Source: Clostridiaceae bacterium (GTDB lineage: Bacteria > Bacillota > Clostridia > DSM-8532). Taken from it: a stretch of 34,374 bases of DNA. Made by a program: the position numbers and the translations under genes. The DNA lies in assembly GCA_012840245.1 (NCBI GenBank), contig DULR01000056.1:1-34374 (forward strand). The letters run 5' to 3'. Of this stretch, positions 1 through 8,419 are shown piece by piece. Below the pieces are notes generated by a model that saw nothing but the letters and a program-made list of their open reading frames with translations, was not told the origin of the DNA and searched no databases. Every line of letters starts with the position of its first letter. The stretch's first letter is position 1.

Positions 1-1493
1 ATGACCTCATCCAAAAAGCCCATCTTCTTTGCCTTAAGCAGCGTATCCTTGTCGATGGTTTCCATGGTAAGAGTCTTGAGATGCTCTTCCATATCCACTA
101 TCTTCTTGAAACCGTATAAGAACCATTTGTCTATTTTTGTGATATTGTATATTTCTTCTACTGAAAAGCCTCTTCTTATGGCTTCGGCTATGACAAGCAG
201 CCGGTTGTCGTCAATGCTGTTCAGCTGTTCCCTTAGATTTTCGTCATCCATGTCCTTGCACATAGGTGTTTCCAGGGTTTTTATGCCCAGCTCCAGCGAC
301 CTCAGGGCTTTCATGAGCGCGCTTTCAAAGGTATTCCCTATGGACATGACTTCTCCGGTAGCCTTCATTTGCGTTCCCAGAGTACGTCTTGCTGTTACGA
401 ATTTATCGAAAGGCCACTTGGGAATCTTCACCACCACATAGTCGATGGCAGGCTCAGAACATGCATAGGTCTTACCAGTAACAGCATTGATTATCTCGTC
501 CAGACCATAGCCTATGGCGACCTTTGTTGCCACCTTTGCTATGGGATATCCTGTAGCTTTGGAAGCCAATGCCGAAGAGCGGCTTACGCGGGGATTGACC
601 TCGATCACCGCATACTCGAAGCTTTCCGGGTGAAGGGCAAACTGGCAGTTGCAGCCGCCCTGTATGCCGAGAGCGGATATAATATTCAGCGCGGCAGACC
701 TTAACATCTGGTATTCTTTATCACTAAGAGTCTGAGTCGGCGCAACAACGATGCTGTCTCCGGTGTGGACTCCTACCGGATCTACGTTCTCCATGCTGCA
801 TATGGTGATCACATTTCCCTTGGCATCGCCCATGACCTCGAATTCGATCTCTTTCCACCCTGAGATACATTTTTCTATCAGGACCTGATGGACACGGCTC
901 AGGCGCAGACCGTTCGAACCTATCTCCATAAGCTGATCATCATCATACGCGATGCCGCCTCCGGTACCGCCCAGGGTAAAAGCAGGTCTTACCACCACCG
1001 GGTATCCGATCTCGTTTGCAAATGCAACAGCATCTTCAATGGTATTTACTACCTTGCTCGGTATGCATGGCTCGCCTATGGATTCCATCGTATCCTTGAA
1101 GGCTTGCCTGTCCTCGGCCATGCGGATCGCTTCCACCGAAGTTCCGAGAAGCTTTACTCCCATCTCATCCAGAAATCCCGATTCAGCCAGCTCGGTGGCA
1201 AGGTTCAGCCCTGTCTGCCCTCCGAGAGTTGGAAGAATGCTGTCCGGTCTTTCTTTTATGATCACTTTTTTCAGGACATCAACATTCAGCGGCTCAATAT
1301 ATACTTTATCCGCTATTTCAGTGTCAGTCATGATGGTGGCCGGATTGCTGTTGACAAGTATGGTTTCTATACCTTCTTCTTTTAAAGCCCGGCAAGCCTG
1401 AGTCCCGGCATAGTCAAATTCAGCTGCCTGCCCTATGATTATGGGACCTGATCCTATTACCAATACCCGCTTTACGTCTTGTCTTCTCGGCAT
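1..1493 (-). CDS. carB: Carbamoyl-phosphate synthase large subunit, N-terminal part (runs off the left edge)
   Basis: The open frame starts at ATG 1491-1493 and reads leftward without a stop to base 1, giving about 497 of the roughly 1,070 residues normal for the family. It covers the first ATP-grasp (carboxyphosphate) half. The N-terminus [20 protein letters not shown] is the CarB signature, followed by [21 protein letters not shown], the ATP-grasp region [15 protein letters not shown], and [20 protein letters not shown]. The enzyme forms carbamoyl phosphate from bicarbonate, two ATP and ammonia channelled from CarA. It is the fifth gene of the pyr operon. The SD AGGAGG lies 12 nt before the ATG, slightly far. 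A 164-bp gap holding a dispersed repeat separates it from carA. The product is certain; the C-terminal half and anything beyond cannot be seen. Confidence 0.97.
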   Translation of the reverse strand, partial: MPRRQDVKRVLVIGSGPIIIGQAAEFDYAGTQACRALKEEGIETILVNSNPATIMTDTEIADKVYIEPLNVDVLKKVIIKERPDSILPTLGGQTGLNLATELAESGFLDEMGVKLLGTSVEAIRMAEDRQAFKDTMESIGEPCIPSKVVNTIEDAVAFANEIGYPVVVRPAFTLGGTGGGIAYDDDQLMEIGSNGLRLSRVHQVLIEKCISGWKEIEFEVMGDAKGNVITICSMENVDPVGVHTGDSIVVAPTQTLSDKEYQMLRSAALNIISALGIQGGCNCQFALHPESFEYAVIEVNPRVSRSSALASKATGYPIAKVATKVAIGYGLDEIINAVTGKTYACSEPAIDYVVVKIPKWPFDKFVTARRTLGTQMKATGEVMSIGNTFESALMKALRSLELGIKTLETPMCKDMDDENLREQLNSIDDNRLLVIAEAIRRGFSVEEIYNITKIDKWFLYGFKKIVDMEEHLKTLTMETIDKDTLLKAKKMGFLDEV

Positions 1494-1558
1494 ACTCTAT
1501 TTAAACCTCCTGATTAAGTAGACTCTTTCTGTCCAAGCGACCTCCCGTCGCCTTAACT

Positions 1559-1588
1559 CTGTCATTCTGGGCGAAGCAAAGAATCTTT
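1559..1588 (+). repeat. Dispersed repeat copy A (half element) between carA and carB
   Basis: GTCATTCTGGGCGAAGCAAA followed by GAATCT matches the recurrent core TCATTCTGA-GCGAAGC-GAATCT seen at three other places in the window. Only one arm is evident. It sits in the 164-bp junction carA/carB. Confidence 0.6.
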
Positions 1589-1657
1589 TATGACTCCCGT
1601 TCACTTCTCCATAATAACGCTGCATTGCAATAATGCAAAACATTCATATTATTCAGA

Positions 1658-2716
1658 TTAACACATTGATATGAACATATCAAAGAGAAATTCGGTGTCA
1701 TTGGGTCCGGAAGCCCCCTCAGGGTGGAACTGGACCGTAAAAGTAGGCGAATCCAGATATCTGATCCCTTCGACGGTCCCATCATTTACATTTATATGGC
1801 TCACAACGGCTTTTTCTGGTTTGAGGCTTTCAGCCAGCACAACGTAACCATGGCCCTGAGAGGTCACATAGGTACGATTGGTTTCCAGATCCTTTACCGG
1901 ATGATTGCCTCCCCTGTGCCCATATTTGAGCTTATATGTCTCCGCTCCGTTAGCGACCGCAGCAAGCAGATGCCCCAGGCATATGCCGAATATGGGCTTC
2001 CTGCCCAGGAGCTCTTTTATGACCTCTGTCTGGAACCCGCAATCCATCGGATTGCCCGGGCCGCTGGACAGCAAAATGCCATCGGGATCGACTGCCATTA
2101 TTTCATTTGCAGTTGAGGTCGCCGGAAAAACATACACCTCACAGCAGCGCTTTTGCAGACACCTAATTATGTTTTTCTTCACTCCGTAGTCGATGACTGC
2201 TATCCTCTTTCCTGTTCCTTCATAATGGAGGACTTCCTTTGTGGTAACCGTTTCGACTGGATTTTCGAATTTATATCCTTTCAATTTTTCCATCCAATCC
2301 TCGATTTTAAAGTCGGGATCAGTCGATATAACTCCGTTCATGGTTCCCTTTTCCCTTAAGATGCGGGTCAATGCGCGGGTATCGATCCCTTTGATCCCTA
2401 CTATGTTATTGCGGGCCAGATAGTCATGCAATGTTTCTTTTGCCCTGAAGTTGCTTGGTTTATCTGACAGCTCCCTTATGACCAGACCCTTCAGATGTAT
2501 CCTGTCCGATTCTATGTCCTCACCGTTTATTCCGTAGTTTCCGACCAGAGGATATGTCATCACCACGATATGGCCTGCAAAAGAAGGATCTGTCAGCGCT
2601 TCCTCATATCCGGTCATTCCGGTGCTGAACACCGTCTCACCAATGCACGTACCGGCTGCACCAAAGGATTCTCCCACGAATTGTGTTCCGTCTTCCAACG
2701 CCAGAATAGCTTTCAT
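1658..2716 (-). CDS. carA: Carbamoyl-phosphate synthase small (glutaminase) subunit
   Basis: 352 residues, close to the usual 350-380. The N-terminal CPSase_sm_chain domain spans about residues 1-130 (ALEDGTQFVGESFG, FSTGMTGYEEALTDPS) and the class I glutamine amidotransferase domain about 170-352 (VIDYGVKKNIIR, LLSSGPGNP). The nucleophile Cys246 is in FGICLGHL and the other catalytic pair is His331/Glu333 in QFHPEG. It hydrolyses glutamine and passes ammonia to CarB. Odd feature: the family motif is GICLGHQ, with Gln contacting the glutamine substrate, but codon 250 is CTG (Leu), one base from CAG. The usual PEASPGP is also PEGASGP. The ATG overlaps the pyrF stop by 4 bp (ATGA), implying translational coupling, and the SD GGGAGA is well placed. 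Identity is certain; glutaminase competence is open. Confidence 0.97.
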   Translation of the reverse strand: MKAILALEDGTQFVGESFGAAGTCIGETVFSTGMTGYEEALTDPSFAGHIVVMTYPLVGNYGINGEDIESDRIHLKGLVIRELSDKPSNFRAKETLHDYLARNNIVGIKGIDTRALTRILREKGTMNGVISTDPDFKIEDWMEKLKGYKFENPVETVTTKEVLHYEGTGKRIAVIDYGVKKNIIRCLQKRCCEVYVFPATSTANEIMAVDPDGILLSSGPGNPMDCGFQTEVIKELLGRKPIFGICLGHLLAAVANGAETYKLKYGHRGGNHPVKDLETNRTYVTSQGHGYVVLAESLKPEKAVVSHINVNDGTVEGIRYLDSPTFTVQFHPEGASGPNDTEFLFDMFISMC

Positions 2717-3654
2717 ATGTTCTCCCTTTCCTTGTTTATATCATCTCTCATACGCTGCGCCTCGGCTCTGGCAGCTTTTTCGAATTCTTCATGAGAATAT
2801 GCGGCTTTCCAGGCTTCAAGCTTCCATGCGCACATCAGGCTTCTTGAAGCATTTATCACAGCTCCGAGACCGTTTTTATCAAATGCTTTTGCAACATCGG
2901 CCGCTGTTCCTCCCTGAGCTCCGTAGCCGGGAACCAGGATCCATGCATTCGGCATTCTCTTTCTCAGTTCCATAAGCTGCTTTGGATATGTAGCGCCTAC
3001 GACGGCGCCCACTGAGGAATATCCGCACTGCCCCATCGAAGTCGATCCCCATTGCTCCACCAGATCGGCCATAGCCTCGTATATGGTTCGTCCGTCGGCG
3101 AGTATCAGATCCTGAAGCTGCCCTGAGGAAGGGTTTGAGGTTTTTACAAGTACGAAGATGCCCTTTCCGTTATTTTCGCACAGGTCTGTAAACGGTTTTA
3201 TTCCGTCTATTCCCAGATAGGCATTTACTGTGAGGGCATCTGCCCCAAATGCTTCGACCGGTTTCCCGCCTGCGTCTGTTTTACCCAGATAGGCGGCAGC
3301 ATATGCTTCGGCTGTGCTCCCTATATCGTTTCTTTTGCCGTCGGATATCACCAGAAGGCCTTTTTCTCTGGCATACAATATTGTTTCATATAAAGCCCTG
3401 AGACCTTCCGGTCCGTACATTTCGTAGTATGCCAGCTGGGGCTTGACCGCCGGGATAATATCATAAGTTGCATCAATAAGCTTTTTGTTGAATTCCAGGA
3501 TACTGTCAGCCGCCGCTTTGAGTGGATCGGTATTCCCGGAAAAGTGCTTTTCCTTTATGGACGCTGGTATATACTCCAGCCTGGGATCAAGTCCCATAAC
3601 AGTCGGGTTGTTCTTTAGCCTGATTTGCTCAGCAAGCCTGTCAGAGAAGTTCAT
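2713..3654 (-). CDS. pyrF: Orotidine-5'-phosphate decarboxylase (type 2, ~310 aa)
   Basis: 313 residues, the length of the long type 2 OMP decarboxylases rather than the ~240-residue form. It carries out the last step of UMP synthesis, decarboxylating orotidine monophosphate. The catalytic Asp-x-Lys-x-x-x-Asp array is SDGKRNDIGST (Lys107, Asp105, Asp110). The N-terminus has PTVMGLDPRLEYIP and the phosphate-binding region is VPGYGAQGGTAAD. The start is supported by AGGAGG five bases before ATG. It overlaps carA by 4 bp downstream and is separated from pyrC by 117 bp containing a dispersed palindromic repeat. Placement of pyrF between pyrC and carA is a common clostridial arrangement. Confidence 0.97.
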   Translation of the reverse strand: MNFSDRLAEQIRLKNNPTVMGLDPRLEYIPASIKEKHFSGNTDPLKAAADSILEFNKKLIDATYDIIPAVKPQLAYYEMYGPEGLRALYETILYAREKGLLVISDGKRNDIGSTAEAYAAAYLGKTDAGGKPVEAFGADALTVNAYLGIDGIKPFTDLCENNGKGIFVLVKTSNPSSGQLQDLILADGRTIYEAMADLVEQWGSTSMGQCGYSSVGAVVGATYPKQLMELRKRMPNAWILVPGYGAQGGTAADVAKAFDKNGLGAVINASRSLMCAWKLEAWKAAYSHEEFEKAARAEAQRMRDDINKERENI

Positions 3655-3713
3655 AGTTTCCTCCTTGCAGATAACGTTGTTTTAAGCGGTGTGGCTGCAG
3701 ATATTTGCCAATA

Positions 3714-3749
3714 TAAGATTCTTCGTCGCTTTGCTCCTCAGAATGACAC
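3714..3749 (-). repeat. Dispersed repeat copy B between pyrC and pyrF
   Basis: On the minus strand TGTCATTCTGAGGAGCAAAG continues as CGACGAAGAATCTT. This is the same core as copies A, C and D. Short flanking arms AAGCGG (about 3684) and CCGCTT (about 3758) could close a larger hairpin. It occupies the pyrC/pyrF junction. Confidence 0.65.
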
Positions 3750-3771
3750 ATATCATTCCGCTTTAAGGTTT

Positions 3772-5049
3772 TTACCTTTGATACTGGTATACAATCTTAC
3801 CGTTGACCATGGTTGTCATAACCCTGCCTTTTACCATAAAGCCATCAAAAGGCGAGTTCTTGCTTTTGGAAGCAAATTTTGAAACATCTATTTTATATTC
3901 ATTGTCGAAATCAACGATTATCAGATCGGCAGCCTTTCCGCATTCCAGCGTGCCTTTGTCTATCTTGAGCATTCTCGCAGGATTAACGGTCATTTTACGT
4001 ATCAATCCGGAAAGAGTCAGATGCCCCTGTTCCACCAGATATGAGTATCCCAAAGCCAGCGCTGTTTCAAACCCTACGATACCGTTGGCTGCTTTTTCAA
4101 ATTCAACGTTTTTTTCATCTATATGGTGCGGTGCGTGGTCAGTGGCGATAATATCTATGGTCCCATCCTTCAGCCCTTCGATCACTGCTCTGAGATCCTC
4201 TTCGGTCCTTAAAGGAGGATTCATTTTGGCATTGGTATCATAACCAAGGCAAGCTTTTTCTGTCAGTGTGAAATAGTGGGGGCAGGTTTCGGCAGTGACC
4301 TTTACTCCCCGTCTTTTTGCCTGCCGGATGAGCTCCACCGAGGTTTTGGTGGATACATGGGCTATGTGGACAGGAACTTTGGTATACTCCGACAATATGA
4401 TCTCCCGTGAAACCATTACATCCTCGGAAACCGAAGGTATGCCCCTCAGGCCCATTATGGCCGATATGACGCCTTCGTTCATGCTGCCGCCGTCAGCAAG
4501 GTTTATATCCTCGCAATGAGATATCACCGTAAGTCCGAACTGGCCTGCGTAAATCAGAGCCTTTTTCATAACATCACTGTTCATCACAGGCCTGCCGTCA
4601 TCAGAGACAGCCACGATGCCTGCTTCCTTCATGGTACCCATCTCGGAAAGTTCGTTCCCTTCGAGTCCTTTTGTTATGGCTCCTATCGGATAGACATTGA
4701 CAACGCCCTTTTGACAGGCTTTTTCTTTTATATATCGAACTACTGCGGCATTATCTGTGGGCGGATTGGTGTTGGGCATGCAGGCGATCGAAGTGAACCC
4801 GCCTTTTGCTGCGCTTCTGGTTCCCGATTCAATATCCTCTTTATATTCGTATCCCGGGTCTCTGAGATGACAGTGGGCATCCACCAGTCCGGGAAGCACA
4901 TAATGATTAGTTGCGTCAATCATCTCATCGGCCTCAGTTACGATGTTTTTTCCCATCGAAGCCAGAAGTCCGTTTTCGATAAGCAGATCGATACCTGCTT
5001 CAGTTTTATTGCCAATCAAAACCTTCGCGTTTTTTATAAGGGTCCTCAT
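3772..5049 (-). CDS. pyrC: Dihydroorotase (class I)
   Basis: 425 residues, typical for class I dihydroorotases of the amidohydrolase superfamily. It cyclises carbamoyl-aspartate to dihydroorotate. The zinc-binding HxH is in VDAHCHLRDPG (His59, His61), and later metal and substrate motifs are visible in ISHCED, HIAHVST, TAETCPHYFTL and ATDHAPHH. ATG overlaps the pyrB stop by 4 bp (5046-5049), and the SD GGAGGG lies inside the end of pyrB, so translation is probably coupled. Downstream, before pyrF, is repeat copy B. Nothing in the sequence suggests loss of activity. Confidence 0.97.
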   Translation of the reverse strand: MRTLIKNAKVLIGNKTEAGIDLLIENGLLASMGKNIVTEADEMIDATNHYVLPGLVDAHCHLRDPGYEYKEDIESGTRSAAKGGFTSIACMPNTNPPTDNAAVVRYIKEKACQKGVVNVYPIGAITKGLEGNELSEMGTMKEAGIVAVSDDGRPVMNSDVMKKALIYAGQFGLTVISHCEDINLADGGSMNEGVISAIMGLRGIPSVSEDVMVSREIILSEYTKVPVHIAHVSTKTSVELIRQAKRRGVKVTAETCPHYFTLTEKACLGYDTNAKMNPPLRTEEDLRAVIEGLKDGTIDIIATDHAPHHIDEKNVEFEKAANGIVGFETALALGYSYLVEQGHLTLSGLIRKMTVNPARMLKIDKGTLECGKAADLIIVDFDNEYKIDVSKFASKSKNSPFDGFMVKGRVMTTMVNGKIVYQYQR

Positions 5050-5972
5050 GCCTCTTCCCTCCCTGTCAGCAAGTACAGCAATGCCATTCTTACCGCTACT
5101 CCGTTGGTCACCTGCATATTTATAACCGATTTATCGGCATCTATCAAAGATGATGTCATTTCGATACCTCTGTTGACCGGTCCCGGGTGCATGAACAGAA
5201 CATCCTTCTTTGCTCTCTTTATATTATCAGGGTTTAGTCCAAAGAATCTCGAGTACTCTGAGGTGGAAGGAAACAATGCTTTTTTCTGCCTCTCAAGCTG
5301 GACTCTCAGTCCCATTATCACATCGCAGTTTTCGACCGCATCTTCTATGGTCGGGCAGATCTTTGCCCCCATTTGATCTATTCCTATGGGCATCAGTGTG
5401 GAAGGCGCATAGAGATTTACCTGAGATCCCATCTTTAAGAGCCCGATTATATTGCTTCTGGCTACCCTGCTGTGCGAAATGTCACCAATGATAGCCACCT
5501 TAAGTCCTTTAAGTGTCCCGAAAGCCTCTCTCATGGTCATCATGTCAAGGAGCGCCTGTGTCGGGTGCTCGTGCATCCCGTCGCCGGCATTGATGATTGC
5601 TGATCTTACGTTTTTCGCCAGCAAATGGGGAGCTCCTGCCTGACTGTGTCGTATAACGATGATATCGGTCCCCATCGCCTCAAGAGTTTTTCCTGTATCG
5701 ATCAGGGTCTCACCCTTCGCCACGCTGCTCGTTGATACCGAGACATTCACTGCATGAGCGCCCATGTATTTGGCAGCCAGTTCGAATGAAACCCTGGTGC
5801 GTGTGCTGTTTTCATAAAACAGGCTGACTACCGATTTCCCCTGCAGATAATTCACCCTTTTCATGGAACCGGTGACGATCCTCTTCATATCCCTGGCGGT
5901 GTCAAGAATAAGGGTTATTTCATCAGCTTCGATATCTGCCAGACCAAGCAGATCTTTAGAGGCAAGTCTCAT
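5046..5972 (-). CDS. pyrB: Aspartate carbamoyltransferase catalytic subunit
   Basis: 308 residues from the preferred start. It condenses carbamoyl phosphate with aspartate, the committed step of pyrimidine synthesis. The carbamoyl-phosphate loop is STRTRVSFE (about residues 56-64), with HEHPTQALLD and FMHPGPVNRG further on. An upstream in-frame ATG at 5990 would add six residues, but GGCGGAGG ends four bases before the ATG at 5972 while the upstream one has no SD, so 5972 is chosen. No pyrI regulatory subunit is present in the window. It is the first structural gene of the pyr operon and sits about 40 bp beyond the terminator of the leader. Confidence 0.96.
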   Translation of the reverse strand: MRLASKDLLGLADIEADEITLILDTARDMKRIVTGSMKRVNYLQGKSVVSLFYENSTRTRVSFELAAKYMGAHAVNVSVSTSSVAKGETLIDTGKTLEAMGTDIIVIRHSQAGAPHLLAKNVRSAIINAGDGMHEHPTQALLDMMTMREAFGTLKGLKVAIIGDISHSRVARSNIIGLLKMGSQVNLYAPSTLMPIGIDQMGAKICPTIEDAVENCDVIMGLRVQLERQKKALFPSTSEYSRFFGLNPDNIKRAKKDVLFMHPGPVNRGIEMTSSLIDADKSVINMQVTNGVAVRMALLYLLTGREEA

Positions 5973-6014
5973 TTTCCCTCCGCCTTTCATTATCCTGAAG
6001 GTTTAAATTTTTAT

Positions 6015-6047
6015 AAAAAAAATAGTAAGAGCGCTGTCTTACTATTT
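6015..6047 (-). terminator. Intrinsic terminator/attenuator in the pyr leader
   Basis: Minus-strand arms AAATAGTAAGA and TCTTACTATTT form an 11-bp stem with loop CAGCGC, and the transcript continues in a run of eight T. It stands 40 nt upstream of pyrB and downstream of the pyr promoter, so it must be bypassed to express the operon. It could also stop read-through from the debranching enzyme gene, but the intervening promoter and leader ORF favour attenuation. Confidence 0.85.
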
Positions 6048-6158
6048 AATAACTATACCCGATTTTTGCAATTCAATGAAAGAGAAAAGAGCCATCTGCG
6101 AGGTATTCACCGTCGCTGAAGAAAAGATTTTCAATTTTTCTCCCACATAACAAGCCAT
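6042..6158 (-). CDS. Putative pyr leader peptide, 38 aa
   Basis: A short ORF starts at ATG 6156-6158 after AAGGG (7 nt spacing) and ends at TAG 6042-6044. It reads MACYVGEKLKIF...SGIVIK. It lies between a good promoter (6187-6215) and pyrB, and its last codons and stop form part of the 5' arm of the terminator at 6015-6047. A ribosome finishing this ORF would cover the hairpin arm. The pyrimidine-rich codons CTT TTC TCT TTC ATT (residues 24-28) lie 40-55 nt before the stop, comparable in position to the U-rich pause region of the E. coli pyrBI leader (PyrL, 44 aa). No homology to PyrL is claimed. A regulatory, not enzymatic, role is inferred from layout alone. Confidence 0.6.
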   Translation of the reverse strand: MACYVGEKLKIFSSATVNTSQMALFSFIELQKSGIVIK

Positions 6159-6186
6159 ATTTTTTCCCTTTCTTTCATTTCCAAAT

Positions 6187-6215
6187 ATATTAACACAGGA
6201 AAATAAACTTGTCCA
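6187..6215 (-). promoter_or_regulatory. Promoter of the pyr operon
   Basis: On the minus strand TGGACA (6210-6215) and TAATAT (6187-6192) are separated by exactly 17 bp, a good sigma-A promoter. Initiation is expected near 6180, giving a leader of about 205 nt before pyrB. The promoter lies between the debranching enzyme stop (6320) and the leader ORF. Confidence 0.75.
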
Positions 6216-6319
6216 TAAAAATCAAAAACAATCATAAGATTCGTTCAATCGTTCAATATTCTGTATTTTTATACATCATGATTTGTGTTTACTATACAAA
6301 CTTAATGTGAACACCTCAT

Positions 6320-8302
6320 TTATCTGAACATCTGCCCTTGGTTGATTATATCCTCAACATAGGCCCTCAGAATTTCACCGACACTCCAGGCCTGTGCATA
6401 ACAACCTCTTGGAATAACAGGCTCATCACCGTCAAATATTTCAGAGATCGTTCCGACACATCCGTCATATAGATGATCTTCAATAGGCTCCAGCAGGCGT
6501 CTTGCGATCAATATACTCTCCTCACTGTAATCATGCACTCTGGTATATGCCGTTATGAATGCACCCAGCAGAAAAGCCCAGGCTGTGCCCTGATGATAAG
6601 CCCCATCTCTGTCTATTAGTCTGCCTTTATAGATGCCCTTATATTCTTTGTCATATGGTGAAAGGCTTCTCAATCCGTAGGTGGCGTAAAGATGAGTGAA
6701 AACAGTCTGGACTACAGCTTTTTCCTTCTCTCTGTCCAAAAGAGGATAGGGCAGTGAAACCGCATATATCTGGTTTGGTCTTATTTTGTCATCGTTGCTG
6801 TCCACAACGTCATATAAACAATTGAGTTCAGGATTCCAAAACTTTTGATTGAAAGAATATTTTACTTTTTCAGAAAGCTCGGAATAGGGCTTTCCGTCTT
6901 CACCAAACTTTTGAGCCAAATACTCCATTATCCTGAGGGCATTATACCAAAGTGCATTTATCTCGACGGGCTTTCCATGTCTTGGTGTCACTACCCAGTC
7001 TCCGACCCTTACATCCATCCACGTCACCTGATCAAGCCCTGAGCCTGCATGGATCAATCCGTCATTATCCATATATATGGAAAAGTCTGTCCCATCCCTG
7101 TAGAATTGGATTATTTCTTTAAGGCGGGGATAGATATCTTTTCGTATGAACTCATAATTATCATCTTTGCCGGTGTACTTAAGATAACGGTCCACAGCAT
7201 AAAAGTACCACAAAGAAGCATCCACCGTGTTATATATAGGATCCCATCCCTCATCGGGAAACATGTTGGGTACAAGGCCCTTTTTTACATAGTACGCAAA
7301 TGTTCTGAGAATTTCTGCGCAAGCGTCAAATTGCTTTGTACACAAGGTCAGTCCCGTCAAAGCGATCATGGTATCCCTTCCCCAGTCAGCAAACCAGGGG
7401 AAACCTGCCAGTATGGTTTTTAGACCTGTAGACTTACGATAAGCAATGAACTGGTCTGCAGCCCTGACAAGGCTTTTTGCCAGTGGATCATCCAGGCCCG
7501 ATTTTTCGACCAGCTGACCGATCCTCTGTCGGTATGACCTTATAATTTCAAAAGCCGGACGAGGCTTCTCCTCTTCTATCGTACAAACAACAGAAATATC
7601 GATCGTTTCAAAGGGTTTAACATCAATCACGATATCGTAAGGTTTAAAATGGTTATCTATTGCGCTGGAACCTGTTTCTATCTCTTTAACATATTCCATG
7701 TCCCGCTCGTAAATATCATCACGCATGATAAATTTGCCATGACTGGTAAAGAGCTTTATGACAACGTCCCGGTTTTTATGGGGAACCAACCGCAGTGAGT
7801 CTCCTTCCTGACAGCAGTCAAATTTAAGATCAGCTCTCTCACTGACCTCGCTATGATCTCTGTAGTTAAAAAGGGGCGTTAGTTTAAATCGGCATTCCCG
7901 GTGGCCATTGCGTATTTCATAGCCGATTGCCGATGTATTTTTGCCATATTCGAGTGCGATATGCTTACTTATCAGGATGTCCTCCACCTGATAGTAATAC
8001 TCAGGCAATTCTTCGTAAATGAATCTCTGTAGATGCAGATGACCATCGACGGTCCATCCGGGCTGCCGGCTTGCATATATAGGGATACTTTTTTTACCGA
8101 TAACTATCTCTTCCTGTATTTGTGAAAGAATAAGGGCACGTTTCACGGGAGGATGCAGGCTGGCAATCAAAAGTCCCTGATTTTTTCTGCTGTTCGCCCC
8201 GATTACCGAACTTCCAGCATATCCGCCCAATCCATTGGTAACGACCCATTCCTTGCACAGACCCTCATCAAAAGTACGCCAGTTGCTTTTGCCAAATTTC
8301 AT
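6320..8302 (-). CDS. Glycogen debranching enzyme-type amylo-alpha-1,6-glucosidase (GH133-like)
   Basis: 660 residues, the usual length of bacterial debranching enzymes with an N-terminal GDE_N_bis domain (about 15-230, with WVVTNGLGGYAGSSVIG and NSRKNQGLLIAS) and a C-terminal (alpha/alpha)6 GDE_C domain (about 270-650). The C-terminal domain has the signature GFPWFADWGRDTMIALTGL and later DQVTWMDVRVGDW, NALWYNAL and YHQGTAWAFLLGAFI. The acidic residues typical of the active site appear intact. The family removes alpha-1,6 branch glucose from glycogen-like glucans in the cytoplasm, and there is no signal peptide. SD AGGAGG precedes ATG. It follows a hairpin-rich 117-bp gap after the zinc-ribbon gene. 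No other glycogen genes lie nearby. Family assignment is strong; exact substrate is inferred. Confidence 0.9.
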   Translation of the reverse strand: MKFGKSNWRTFDEGLCKEWVVTNGLGGYAGSSVIGANSRKNQGLLIASLHPPVKRALILSQIQEEIVIGKKSIPIYASRQPGWTVDGHLHLQRFIYEELPEYYYQVEDILISKHIALEYGKNTSAIGYEIRNGHRECRFKLTPLFNYRDHSEVSERADLKFDCCQEGDSLRLVPHKNRDVVIKLFTSHGKFIMRDDIYERDMEYVKEIETGSSAIDNHFKPYDIVIDVKPFETIDISVVCTIEEEKPRPAFEIIRSYRQRIGQLVEKSGLDDPLAKSLVRAADQFIAYRKSTGLKTILAGFPWFADWGRDTMIALTGLTLCTKQFDACAEILRTFAYYVKKGLVPNMFPDEGWDPIYNTVDASLWYFYAVDRYLKYTGKDDNYEFIRKDIYPRLKEIIQFYRDGTDFSIYMDNDGLIHAGSGLDQVTWMDVRVGDWVVTPRHGKPVEINALWYNALRIMEYLAQKFGEDGKPYSELSEKVKYSFNQKFWNPELNCLYDVVDSNDDKIRPNQIYAVSLPYPLLDREKEKAVVQTVFTHLYATYGLRSLSPYDKEYKGIYKGRLIDRDGAYHQGTAWAFLLGAFITAYTRVHDYSEESILIARRLLEPIEDHLYDGCVGTISEIFDGDEPVIPRGCYAQAWSVGEILRAYVEDIINQGQMFR

Positions 8303-8319
8303 GCTGCCTTCCTCCTATC

Positions 8320-8345
8320 AAACCGGTGGGACCATCCCTCCGGTT
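8320..8345 (-). promoter_or_regulatory. Stem-loop directly upstream of the debranching enzyme SD
   Basis: On the minus strand AACCGG and CCGGTT enclose GGGA-TGG-TCCC, giving a two-part stem with one A/A mismatch. It is followed by TTTGATAGGAGG, so it lies right before the ribosome binding site. It has no T-run and is unlikely to be a terminator. It could influence mRNA stability or initiation; this is an inference from structure only. Confidence 0.4.
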
Positions 8346-8359
8346 CTGTTTCCGCAGAA

Positions 8360-8392
8360 AGGGACGCCTTAAAATTTCTTTAAGGCGTCCCC
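8360..8392 (-). terminator. Terminator after the zinc-ribbon membrane protein gene
   Basis: GGGACGCCTTAAA and TTTAAGGCGTCCC form a perfect 13-bp stem with a five-base loop, followed on the minus strand by TTTC. It lies 28 bp after the stop at 8420. The T-run is short, so some read-through into the debranching enzyme gene is possible; no clear promoter is visible between them. Confidence 0.7.
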
Positions 8393-8419
8393 CACAAAAT
8401 TCAGTTATTGAACAGGTGA

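Noticed and set aside
1..1401. Several plus-strand open frames (1-441, 369-704, 888-1385, 952-1401)
   Set aside because: They are antisense shadows of carB, whose minus-strand reading matches the family throughout.
6131..6178. Alternative 15-codon ORF (ATG at 6178) in the pyr leader, in another frame
   Set aside because: It starts within a couple of bases of the expected transcript 5' end with no SD, whereas the 38-codon ORF has an SD and reaches the terminator.
5991..6187. PyrR-binding loop in the pyr leader
   Set aside because: I looked for the conserved CCNNGAGAGG-type loop and did not find it.
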